Assembly: GCF_002412165.1 (NCBI RefSeq)
Contig: NZ_NXIA01000011.1
Coordinates: 62,001 to 126,000, forward strand
Source of the DNA: Curtobacterium sp. 'Ferrero'
GTDB lineage: Bacteria > Actinomycetota > Actinomycetes > Actinomycetales > Microbacteriaceae
Direction of reading: 5' to 3'
DNA length: 64,000 nucleotides
The notes under the pieces are model-generated. The model saw nothing but the letters and a program-made list of their open reading frames with translations, made no database searches and had not been told where the DNA came from. Position numbers and translations under genes: made by a program. Positions 56,605 through 64,000 of this stretch are shown one piece after another; position 1 is the stretch's first letter, and every line of letters begins with the position of its first letter.

Positions 56605-57993
56605 TCAGCCGACCTGCGCGAGCGCGGCGGCGAGCCGGGTGGTGGAGCGACCTGGGTGGAACGGGACCGTGACGACGCGGCCGCCCCACTCGGCGAGCGT
56701 GGCGGCCTCGGGGAGGTCTGCCGCGTCGTAGTCGCCGCCCTTCGCCCACACGTCCGGTTGGAAGCGACGGAGCGCCTCGTCCGGCGTCTGCTCGTCGAAC
56801 ACGATGACGGCGTCGACGCAGTCCAGCGCGAGCAGGAGCTCGACGCGGTCGTCCTGGGTCATGATCGGGCGCTCCGGGCCCTTGAGGGCGCGCACCGACT
56901 CGTCGGAGTTGAGGCAGACGACGAGGCAGTCGCCGAGCGCCCGTGCCGCCGAGAGCGTGCGGGCGTGGCCGGCGTGGAGCAGGTCGAAGCAGCCGCCGGT
57001 GGCGACGACGGTCCCGCCGTCCGCCCGCACACGGTGCACCAGTCGGACCGCGTCGCGGTCGGTGCCGGGCACCGCGACCGGCGCCGGCTCGGCGAACAGC
57101 GCTGCGACGCCGCCGGCCGCCAGGTAGGCGGACGCGTCGGCGACCCCGGCGGCGACGGCGTCGACGACGTCCGCACCGTCCGCCAGGGCGACGGCGACCC
57201 CGGCGGCGAGCCGGTCGCCGGCGCCGCACGGGTCGCCGACGGTGGTCGACGGTGCCGGCACGAACCGGCTCCCGGACGCCGAGGCGACCAGGGCGCCGCG
57301 GTCGCCGAGGGTCACCGCGACGGAACCGGCGCCCCACCGTTCCCGCAGGGCCACGGCGGCGTCGGTCGCGAACGGGACGCCCTCGCCGGTGAGTCCGCTG
57401 ACGCCACGGGCCTCGGCGGCGTTCGGGGTGGCGACCGTGGTGCCCGGGACGGGGTCGGCGCCCTTCGGGTGCGGGTCCCAGACGACGGGCACGCCCCGCG
57501 CCGCGGCCGCGCTGATCGCCTCGCGGACCGCGGGTGATGCGGCGACGCCGCGACCGTAGTCGGCGACCACGACGGCGTCGACCCCGTCGAGCGCGGACGT
57601 CATCTCCGCGGTGGCGTCGGGCACGGGAGGCGTGGCGCACCCCTCGTCGATCCGCACGAGGGCGTGGTCGACGACGCGCACCCGGGTCTTCACGGGGGTG
57701 GGGGCTCCGGACGGGCCGGCGACGACCCGGACGTCCGGCAGGAGCGAGCGGATCTCGTCGCCCCGGCCGTCGTCGGACAGCACCGTGACGAGCGTCACGT
57801 CGTGGCCGTCGCGGGCGAGCATGGTGGCGACGAGGCCGGCACCGCCCGCCCGGCGGTCGTCGGTGCGCACGTCGACCACGGGGACCGGTGCGTCCGGACT
57901 GAGCCGTTCGCTGGTGCCGGACACGTCGACGTCGAGCAGCGTGTCCCCGACGACGGCGATCCGGTGGGCGACGCGGAGCGGGGCGCCGGTCAC
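56605..57993 (-). CDS. hldE: HldE-like heptose kinase/adenylyltransferase, copy 2
   Basis: The 462-residue product again fuses a PfkB kinase (VVGDTLLDVDVSGTSERLSP; ATP-binding DPCGAGDRLAAG) and an adenylyltransferase (TGGCFDLLHAGHARTL; GPERPIM; WAKGGDYDAAD). It lacks the repeat insertion of copy 1 and is close to E. coli HldE in length. The kinase's GGAANTA motif reads RAGGAGLVATML here. GTG overlaps the GmhA gene by 4 nt. It ends the four-gene run GT, GT4, GmhA, HldE-2. Confidence 0.9.
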   Translation of the reverse strand: MTGAPLRVAHRIAVVGDTLLDVDVSGTSERLSPDAPVPVVDVRTDDRRAGGAGLVATMLARDGHDVTLVTVLSDDGRGDEIRSLLPDVRVVAGPSGAPTPVKTRVRVVDHALVRIDEGCATPPVPDATAEMTSALDGVDAVVVADYGRGVAASPAVREAISAAAARGVPVVWDPHPKGADPVPGTTVATPNAAEARGVSGLTGEGVPFATDAAVALRERWGAGSVAVTLGDRGALVASASGSRFVPAPSTTVGDPCGAGDRLAAGVAVALADGADVVDAVAAGVADASAYLAAGGVAALFAEPAPVAVPGTDRDAVRLVHRVRADGGTVVATGGCFDLLHAGHARTLSAARALGDCLVVCLNSDESVRALKGPERPIMTQDDRVELLLALDCVDAVIVFDEQTPDEALRRFQPDVWAKGGDYDAADLPEAATLAEWGGRVVTVPFHPGRSTTRLAAALAQVG

Positions 57994-58622
57994 CGGCGGG
58001 CTCCGCGGCGGAGTGCCGGTTCCATCGCGCGGCAGAGCGCGTGCACGAGGACGAGCTGCGCCTCCTGCACGTTCGCGGACGGTCCGTCGATGCAGATCGC
58101 GTCGTCGACCGCGGACGCCAGCGGGTTCGGCCGCGGGCCGGTCATCGCGATCGCGAACGCACCGACCGCGCGGGCGGCCTCGGCGGCGCGCAGCAGGTTC
58201 GGGCTCTTGCCGCTCGTCGACAGCAGGACGACGACGTCGCCGGCGCGGGCGTGGGCGCGGACCTGTCGCGCGAAGACCTCGTCGTAGCCGTAGTCGTTCC
58301 CGATTGCCGTGACCGCGGAGGTCTCGGCGTGCAGCGAGATCGCCGAGTAGGCGGGCCGGTCGCCGTCGAAACGGCCGGTGAGCTCCGACGTCAGGTGCTG
58401 TGCCTCGGCCGCGGACCCGCCGTTGCCCGCAGCGAGGAGGCGGCGGCCGGCGACGAGACGCGTGGCGATGTCGTCGGCCCAGGCGGCGATGTGGTCGCCG
58501 TGGTCGACGAGCGAGGCGATGACGGGGACGGACGCGGCGACGTGGTCGCGGACGACGCGGACGCTGTCGTGGACGGTCCCGGACGGCGTCGCGGGCACGG
58601 CCTCGGTCGGGGAGATGGTCAT
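57990..58622 (-). CDS. gmhA: Sedoheptulose 7-phosphate isomerase (GmhA-like)
   Basis: The 210-residue product is a SIS-domain protein with the GmhA pattern: [45 protein letters not shown] and [13 protein letters not shown]. GmhA converts sedoheptulose 7-phosphate to D-glycero-D-manno-heptose 7-phosphate, the entry step of ADP-heptose synthesis. The metal/catalytic His and Glu positions are visible in the QHLTSEL segment. ATG overlaps the GT4 stop by 4 nt. Confidence 0.92.
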   Translation of the reverse strand: MTISPTEAVPATPSGTVHDSVRVVRDHVAASVPVIASLVDHGDHIAAWADDIATRLVAGRRLLAAGNGGSAAEAQHLTSELTGRFDGDRPAYSAISLHAETSAVTAIGNDYGYDEVFARQVRAHARAGDVVVLLSTSGKSPNLLRAAEAARAVGAFAIAMTGPRPNPLASAVDDAICIDGPSANVQEAQLVLVHALCRAMEPALRRGARR

Positions 58623-60016
58623 CGTGCGGTCCTCTCGGTGGCGACGGTGCGGGGGCTGCCGCCGCGGCGGCCTGGGCGGGTGTCGGCGACGGGACGCCGA
58701 CCGGAGCGGGCGTCCCCGACCCCGACGGCACCGGCCCCGACGGCACCTCCGGCAGCAACACCTGCGGCGACGCCGGCGGCGGACACGGCCGAGCCGCCGG
58801 CGAGCAGTCGGTCGTAGACGCGTTCGCTCTCGGCGGCGACCTTCTGCCAGGTGTAGCGCGAGACCGCACGCACACGTCCCGCGGCACCGAGTTCGGCCCG
58901 CCGCTCCGGGTCGTCGAGCAGCGCGCCGACGGCGTCCGCGACGGCCTCCTCGTCGCGGGGCGGCACGTGCAGGCCGGTGGCGTCCTCCACGACGGTGTCG
59001 ATGAGTCCGCCGACGCTCGAGGCGACGACGGGCCGTCCGCACGCCATCGCCTCGAGCGGGACGATGCCGAAGGGCTCGTACCAGGGCGCGCACACCACGA
59101 CGTCGGCGCTGCGGTAGACGGCGGGCATGTCGTGCTGACCGAGCTGGCCGCGGAAGGTCACGTGGTCGCGGATCCCGAGGTCGCGTGCAAGGGCGTCCAA
59201 CCGCTGGTACTCGGGGTCGTCCTGCAGGTCGGCACCGGCGGTCCCGGCCCCGCCGACCACGACGAGCTCGACGTCGCGGCCCTCGTGCACCAGCGAGGCG
59301 ACGGCGGCGATCGTCGTCCCGACGCCCTTCCGCTGCACCAGGCGTGAGGCGGTGAGCACCCGCTGGGCGCGTCCGCGCTCCTCGACGGAGCCGTCCGGAC
59401 GGAACGTGTCGACGTCGACGCCGCACGGGACGACCGAGATCCGATGCAGCGGGACGCCGAGCGCCTTGAGCTCGAACGCCTCGTCGGAGCACGTGGCGAC
59501 GACCTGGTCGACGCTGCGGCCGACCGCGGGCTCGACCCATTCGCGCTCGGCGGGGCTCGTGTCGGCGGCGCCCTGGTGACGGCGCTTCACGACGCCGAGG
59601 GCGTGGAAGGTCTGCGCCACCGGGATCCGGGTGCCGCCCGTCCGGGCCTGGACCTGGGCGACGGCCTCGAGCGCCGCGTGACCGGACATCCAGAAGTGTG
59701 CGTGCACGACGTCGGGGCGGTCGACGAACCACTCGGCGGCGAGCACGGCGGCGAACGTCCCCATGTACGGGAACAGGTCGTCCTTGGGCACCCGGCGCGC
59801 CGGTCCCGCGTCGACGTGGACGACCTCGACGCCCGGGCGCAGCAGGACCCGCACCGGCAGGTCCGCGTCCTCACGACGCGTGTAGACGGTCACCTCGTGC
59901 CCGCGGTCGGCGAGCGCGGCGGACAGCTCCGCCACGTGCACGTTCTGTCCTCCGGCGTCGACTCCGCCGAGGGTCGCGAGCGGGCTCGCGTGCTCGGACA
60001 CCATCGCGATCTTCAT
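58619..60016 (-). CDS. GT4-family glycosyltransferase
   Basis: The 465-residue product has the GT-B fold of MshA-like GT4 enzymes: [25 protein letters not shown] near the start, [24 protein letters not shown], and the donor-site [20 protein letters not shown] (Glu-x7-Glu). The last 60 residues form an Ala/Gly/Val low-complexity tail with an Arg-rich end. It should use a nucleotide sugar; within this operon the donor may be ADP-heptose or GDP-mannose. It overlaps both neighbours by 4 nt. Confidence 0.88.
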   Translation of the reverse strand: MKIAMVSEHASPLATLGGVDAGGQNVHVAELSAALADRGHEVTVYTRREDADLPVRVLLRPGVEVVHVDAGPARRVPKDDLFPYMGTFAAVLAAEWFVDRPDVVHAHFWMSGHAALEAVAQVQARTGGTRIPVAQTFHALGVVKRRHQGAADTSPAEREWVEPAVGRSVDQVVATCSDEAFELKALGVPLHRISVVPCGVDVDTFRPDGSVEERGRAQRVLTASRLVQRKGVGTTIAAVASLVHEGRDVELVVVGGAGTAGADLQDDPEYQRLDALARDLGIRDHVTFRGQLGQHDMPAVYRSADVVVCAPWYEPFGIVPLEAMACGRPVVASSVGGLIDTVVEDATGLHVPPRDEEAVADAVGALLDDPERRAELGAAGRVRAVSRYTWQKVAAESERVYDRLLAGGSAVSAAGVAAGVAAGGAVGAGAVGVGDARSGRRPVADTRPGRRGGSPRTVATERTAR

Positions 60017-61029
60017 CGGGCACTCCCTTCCAGTGCGACCGCGGTCGCGCCGTTCCGTCGCGCGGACCGCGCGTTCCGGTGGTCGGAGACGGCCCGGTCG
60101 AGCAGGTCGTCCCAGTCAGCGGTGAAGCGGGCGAGCCCGTGGCGCTCGAGCGCGGCTTCCCGGGCGACCGCGCCGCGACGGCGCGCCTCGTCCGGGTCGT
60201 CCAGCAGCAGCCGGGAGGCACGCACCAGCTCCTCGACGTCGGTCGCGATCGCGCCGGCGTCGGCAGGGACCGTCCGCGGTGCGTCCGTCGTGGCGAGGAC
60301 GAGCACCGGCATCGCCATGTGCATCGCCTCGATGAGGGAGAGCCCGAGGGAGGTCCACCGGTTCGGGTGCACGTAGGCGCGGCGTTCCGCGAGCGCTCGG
60401 TGCATCGGGTCCGACGGGACGTCCCCCTGCGCCACTACACGGTCGCCGAAGCCGAGCTCGCCGATGCGCTCGGTGCCGATGCCCCACAGGTCGACCGGGG
60501 CCTCGGTGGCGAAGCGGGGCAGCAGGTCGGTGCCGACGACCCGGCCACGGCGGACCGGCTCGTTGATGACCACGCCGAACCGCTCGAGGGTGCCGGTCCA
60601 GAGCGGCCCGGGGTCGACGACGCCGTGCTCGACCACGGTGGTCGGTGTCGTGCCGCAGTCCCACATCAGGGCGTTCCAGTGCGTGACGTGCGCGATCCGG
60701 AGGTCGTCGCGGTCACGGAGGGGATGCCGGCTGTTCGGCACGTCCGTCCGTGGCGCGTTGTGCTCGACGAACACGATCGGCACGTCGCGACCCGCCAGCA
60801 GTCGCTCCGCCGCCGCGAGCTCCTCGGTGCGCTGCAGCACGACCACGTCGACCTCGGCGTCCGCGACGTCCTCGGGTGCGATCTCCAGGACGGAGTCCGG
60901 CCAGTCCCGTCCACCCCGTCCCAACCCGTCGGCGTCGCGCGCCGCGTTCGTCGGGACGAGGTACTGGTGCTGGCCGCGGACGAACGCGTCCATCCAGCCA
61001 CCGTGGACGTGCCACACGAGGATGCGCAT
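60013..61029 (-). CDS. Glycosyltransferase (GT-B, group 1 type)
   Basis: The 338-residue product begins [20 protein letters not shown] and has a donor-site pattern [20 protein letters not shown] (Glu-x7-like). [15 protein letters not shown] marks the interdomain turn. ATG has GGAAGG 5 nt upstream, and TAGCGT (minus strand, 61117-61112) is a likely -10 for the four-gene operon. It probably adds one residue to the same glycan as the GT4. Confidence 0.83.
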   Translation of the reverse strand: MRILVWHVHGGWMDAFVRGQHQYLVPTNAARDADGLGRGGRDWPDSVLEIAPEDVADAEVDVVVLQRTEELAAAERLLAGRDVPIVFVEHNAPRTDVPNSRHPLRDRDDLRIAHVTHWNALMWDCGTTPTTVVEHGVVDPGPLWTGTLERFGVVINEPVRRGRVVGTDLLPRFATEAPVDLWGIGTERIGELGFGDRVVAQGDVPSDPMHRALAERRAYVHPNRWTSLGLSLIEAMHMAMPVLVLATTDAPRTVPADAGAIATDVEELVRASRLLLDDPDEARRRGAVAREAALERHGLARFTADWDDLLDRAVSDHRNARSARRNGATAVALEGSAR

Positions 61030-61133
61030 GCAGGCCTTCCGGTCGGAGCGGGCGAGAGGACGAGGAGCAGGGGAGGTGCAGCACCAGTAGAAGGAGCAGC
61101 AGCAGTGGCGCACGCTACGCAGCGCCTCCTCCG

Positions 61134-62198
61134 TCAGCCCGCAGGAACCGACCGGTTGATCCGCGGAACGCGGTCGAGGAGTCTCCGGTGCGCTTCCCGC
61201 ACATCGTCGACGCCGACCCGCGACAGGCACGGGTGTCCCGGGACGGGGCACTCCCGGGCCCGGCTCAGCCGGCACGGCGCGGACTGGTCGCCGAGCAGCT
61301 CGACGAGCGGCGCGTACGGCGCCCACTTGACGGCGGGGACGACGGGGGAGAACAGGCTGACGATCGGCGCTCCGACCGCGGCCGCGAGGTGCGCCGGTCC
61401 GGTGTTGCCGACGACGACCACCTCGGCGCCGGCGAGCACCGCCGCCAGCTCGGCTGGGCTGGTCCGGCCGCCCAGGTCCACGCCGCCCGCGCCGGCCACC
61501 TCCGCCGTCAGCGCCCGCTCGCCGGGCGATCCGGTGACGACGACCGGTGTGCCGTCCGCGACGTACGACGCCACCAGCGCGCGGTGCAGCTCGGCCGGCC
61601 AGGAGCGGGCCGGCACGCTCGCGCCGGGGTGCACCACCACGTACCGGCCCAGGCCGGCCACCTCGGGAGGTGCGACGGCGTCGTGTCGAACCTCGAGCCT
61701 CCCGGCGTCGTCGTCCGGCAGTGCGAACCCCGCAGCCTGCGCGATGCGGAGGGCGCGTTCGGGTTCGGGCAGGTCCTCCGGGAGGTCCTCGCCGGGACGC
61801 AGCCGGACGTCGAGGAGCGATCCGGGGTGGTCGACCGACGCCCCGCTCACCCGGGGGACACCGGCCAGCCGGAGCAGCATCGCGAGCGGCAGCGGCGACT
61901 GGTGGAAGGAGGTCAGGACGACCGCTTCGTCGGGTCGTTCCTCGGCGACGAGTGCCCGGAACTCCGTCAGGACGGCGTCGTCGAGCGGTCGGTCGGTCTC
62001 GGTGACCCACGGCGCCGCCCACGTGCGCAGCGAGTCGACGCCGGGCAGCAGTGCCCCGGCGGGAGCGCCCTGCGGTCCGCAGAGCAGCGTGACGTGCGAT
62101 GCTCCGGAAGCGACCGCACGGACCGCCGGACCGGCGACGAGGACGTCGCCGAAGGAGTCGAGGCGGGCGACGAGGACCCGCGGTCGGGTCGTGGTCAT
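61134..62198 (-). CDS. GT9 heptosyltransferase-like protein 2
   Basis: The 354-residue product has the GT9 layout: RVLVARLDSFGDVLVAGPAV at the start, YVVVHPGASVPARSWPAELH at the donor domain and VVVGNTGPAHLAAAVGAPIV, the usual GNTGP-x-H motif. It ends with a Cys-containing loop (CRLSRARECPVPGHPCLSRV). It likely transfers heptose. ATG overlaps the GmhB-like gene by 4 nt. Confidence 0.9.
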   Translation of the reverse strand: MTTTRPRVLVARLDSFGDVLVAGPAVRAVASGASHVTLLCGPQGAPAGALLPGVDSLRTWAAPWVTETDRPLDDAVLTEFRALVAEERPDEAVVLTSFHQSPLPLAMLLRLAGVPRVSGASVDHPGSLLDVRLRPGEDLPEDLPEPERALRIAQAAGFALPDDDAGRLEVRHDAVAPPEVAGLGRYVVVHPGASVPARSWPAELHRALVASYVADGTPVVVTGSPGERALTAEVAGAGGVDLGGRTSPAELAAVLAGAEVVVVGNTGPAHLAAAVGAPIVSLFSPVVPAVKWAPYAPLVELLGDQSAPCRLSRARECPVPGHPCLSRVGVDDVREAHRRLLDRVPRINRSVPAG

Positions 62199-62746
62199 GC
62201 CGTGCGCACCGCCCGTGATGCCAGCACGAGAGACACCGCTTCGTCGAGGTCGGCGGCCACGGTGTCCGCGGCGTCGACCTCCTCCCGACGGGTCCGCGGG
62301 GTCGGCACGAGGATGCCCTGTGCCCCGGCGGCGCGGGCCGCTCCCACGTCCGCGCCGATGTCCCCGATGACGACGAGCTCGGCGACGGGGACATCAAGCA
62401 CCTCGGCGGCGGCCAGGACCAGGCCCGGCCGCGGCTTCCGGCAGTCGCACCCGTCGCCGGCGTCGTGCGGGCAGACGCACCACACGTCGAAGGGTCCGAC
62501 GAGCTCGTCGACCCGCGCGTTCGTCGCGGCCACCTGCTCCGCCGTGGCCATGCCCTTCGCGATGACCGACTGGTTCGTGACGACCCCGAGCCGGAGTCCC
62601 GCCGCCCGCGCCCGTGCGACCGCCCGGCGCGCCCCGGGCACCGGCACCACGAGGTGCGGATCGGCGTTGTAGGGCACGTCGACGACGAGCGTGTCGTCGC
62701 GGTCAAAGAGGACACCGCCCACGGGGCGGTCCAGAGCGAGGGCCAT
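62195..62746 (-). CDS. gmhB: GmhB-like HAD phosphatase
   Basis: The 183-residue HAD-IIIA protein has the nucleophile motif LFDRDDTLV (about 13-21), VVTNQSVIAKGM, the zinc loop CPHDAGDGCDCRKPRPG and the acidic VIGDIGADVGAARAAG. This pattern fits D-glycero-D-manno-heptose 1,7-bisphosphate 7-phosphatase, the step between HldE kinase and HldE adenylyltransferase. It is also close to histidinol phosphatase, but context favours GmhB. TAGGGC lies 7 nt upstream of ATG. Confidence 0.85.
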   Translation of the reverse strand: MALALDRPVGGVLFDRDDTLVVDVPYNADPHLVVPVPGARRAVARARAAGLRLGVVTNQSVIAKGMATAEQVAATNARVDELVGPFDVWCVCPHDAGDGCDCRKPRPGLVLAAAEVLDVPVAELVVIGDIGADVGAARAAGAQGILVPTPRTRREEVDAADTVAADLDEAVSLVLASRAVRTA

Positions 62747-62847
62747 GAGCCAAGCCCTACCGGCCCGGGGGTGCGGGGCCGTCCAGGATGAGCCGCAGGA
62801 CGCGGACCCGTGTCGGCGCGCAGGGGGCGACGGATACCGTCCGGTCG

Positions 62848-63837
62848 GTGACCGCGCTCCCGACCATGCCCCCGTCCGACGGCCGACCCGACCTGCTCGT
62901 CCTCCGCGCCATCAAGCTCGGTGACCTCCTGGTCGCCGTGCCCGCCCTCACGGCCCTGCGGCGGGCGTTCCCGGGCCACCGGATCACCCTGGCGACGACC
63001 GCCTGGCTCGCCCCGGTGGTCGAACTCGTGCCGGCCGTCGACGTGCACCTCGCCCAGCACGGGCTCGACCACGCGATCGCCGCGCCCGTCGGATCGGTCG
63101 ACGTCGCGGTCAACCTGCACGGCGTCGGCCCCGAGTCGTCGGACCTGCTCGACGCCCTGCGTCCCGCGCGGGTGATCGGTCACCGCGACCCCGCTCGTGG
63201 ACACGACGGTCCGGAGTGGCCGGAGGGCGTGCACGAACGCGCACGCTGGGCCGACCTCGTCTCCTGGCACGGGATCCCGGCCGACCCCGCCGAGGTCGCC
63301 ATCGACCGGCCCGTCGAGCCGTCCGTCGCCCCGGGCGCGGCCGTCGTGCACGTCGGCGCGTTCCACGGCGCGCGCCACTGGCCGACGGACCGGTTCGCCG
63401 CGGTGGTGCGGGGGCTGCGCGACCGCGGGCACGAGGTGGTCCTGACGGGAGGCGCGGACGACGTCGAGCGCGCCCGTGCCGTCGCGGAGACGGCCGGCCT
63501 GGCGCCGGGGGCGGTGCTGGCCGGCGTGGTCGACCTGCAGCCGTTCGCCGCGGTGGTCGCCGACGCGGCGCTCGTCGTCACCGTCGACACGGGTGCGGCG
63601 CACCTCGCCTCGGCGTACGGGGTGCCGTCGGTCGTGCTGTTCGGCCCGGCTCCGCCCGAGGCCTGGGGTCCGCCGGCGGAGGGTCCGCACGTGGTCCTCA
63701 CCGACGCGTCGCAGCGGCTCGGCGACGTCTTCGCCGAGGAGCCGGACCCGGCACTCCTCGCGGTGTCGGCGAAGGACGTGCTGGCGGCGGTCGACGGGCT
63801 CGGTGCCGTTCCGCGCACGTCCGTGCCCGCGTCGTGA
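62848..63837 (+). CDS. GT9 heptosyltransferase-like protein 3
   Basis: I chose GTG at 62848, 7 nt after TACCGT (62835-62840); the product has 329 residues. GT9 landmarks are LLVLRAIKLGDLLVAVPALT, VVHVGAFHGARHWPTDRFAA and LVVTVDTGAAHLASAYGVPS. It should transfer heptose or a similar sugar. It diverges from the GmhB-like gene, both with leaderless-type starts within 100 bp. Confidence 0.9.
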   Translation: MTALPTMPPSDGRPDLLVLRAIKLGDLLVAVPALTALRRAFPGHRITLATTAWLAPVVELVPAVDVHLAQHGLDHAIAAPVGSVDVAVNLHGVGPESSDLLDALRPARVIGHRDPARGHDGPEWPEGVHERARWADLVSWHGIPADPAEVAIDRPVEPSVAPGAAVVHVGAFHGARHWPTDRFAAVVRGLRDRGHEVVLTGGADDVERARAVAETAGLAPGAVLAGVVDLQPFAAVVADAALVVTVDTGAAHLASAYGVPSVVLFGPAPPEAWGPPAEGPHVVLTDASQRLGDVFAEEPDPALLAVSAKDVLAAVDGLGAVPRTSVPAS

Positions 63838-63908
63838 CCCGCCCCGCTCCCGAGCAGTAGCGTCGGGGAGGAGCGGTCGGACGCGCCGGCCGCCGGGAGG
63901 GAACCACC

Positions 63909-64000
63909 GTGTTCGAAGCCGCGAACATCCGGGACTGGATCGGCCTGCCGGTCGTCGACGAGAACGACGAGCGCATCGGGGTCCTCGAGAGCATCTACTA
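63909..64000 (+). CDS. PRC-barrel protein, 5' part only
   Basis: GTG at 63909 has GGGAGG 7-9 nt upstream, and TAGCGT (63858-63863) is a likely -10. The visible 30 residues (FEAANIRDWIGLPVVDENDE, RIGVLESIY) match the opening beta-strands of a PRC-barrel domain, common in actinobacterial stress proteins. The window ends inside the gene. Confidence 0.8.
   Translation, partial: MFEAANIRDWIGLPVVDENDERIGVLESIY

Noticed and set aside
62195-62746. Histidinol phosphatase HisB
   Set aside because: HAD-IIIA motifs fit both, but no his genes are nearby while GmhA, HldE and GT9 genes surround it.

Overview
The window is high-GC actinobacterial DNA. It carries an actinobacterial-type flagellar export/motor operon, DosR/DevS-like dormancy genes, ECF sigma/RskA-type anti-sigma genes, a lipoprotein-type class F-like sortase and a GT9/ADP-heptose locus. 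This combination best fits Microbacteriaceae, probably Curtobacterium or a close relative. That assignment is inferred from gene content and style; no database was searched.

Layout. 1-5.5 kb is an accessory stretch of lower coding density: a secreted six-cysteine protein with a 4-TM partner, a methyltransferase, a cluster of very small membrane proteins (35-130 aa class) and three copies of a dispersed dyad repeat. 5.5-16.3 kb holds FetB-like and CPA1 antiporter genes, two hypothetical genes, an SDR, an XRE-MurA fusion, an ECF sigma/anti-sigma pair, a sortase and a DUF4397 surface protein. 16.4-27.2 kb is one plus-strand flagellar unit: flbD-motA-motB, then fliM-N-O-P-Q-R-flhB-flhA-flhF-like-csrA. 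27.4-31.7 kb has an acyl-CoA oxidase, a POT peptide transporter and two small genes. 32.1-37.8 kb is a Wadjet-like jetA-jetB-jetC operon with no jetD beside it. 37.8-38.6 kb is a tRNA cluster (Val-CAC, Gly, Cys, Val-GAC).

38.8-44.1 kb is a dormancy-type stress locus: two PPOX-fold proteins, a small protein, a BON protein, a NarL/DosR-type response regulator, a GAF histidine kinase and a tandem universal stress protein. Three DosR-box-like palindromes each sit exactly 33 bp (centre to centre) from a -10 hexamer. 44.3-49.7 kb has a phosphotransferase, an epimerase, a GH16 glycanase, a second identical tRNA-Gly, a sulfite-oxidase-like/ferredoxin-reductase/DUF6510 operon and a SIP-type protein. 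49.73-50.29 kb is a non-coding array of eighteen 19-bp units in four groups, each closed by a 55-bp block that contains an inverted unit.

50.4-63.8 kb is a heptose-glycan locus: two HldE-like bifunctional kinase/adenylyltransferases, GmhA, a GmhB-like phosphatase, three GT9 heptosyltransferases, three other glycosyltransferases, an aldehyde dehydrogenase and an SDR. Together they could make ADP-heptose and add it to a surface glycan. The window ends in a truncated PRC-barrel gene. Many genes start 6-7 nt after a TAnnnT hexamer with no Shine-Dalgarno, so leaderless transcription looks common here.
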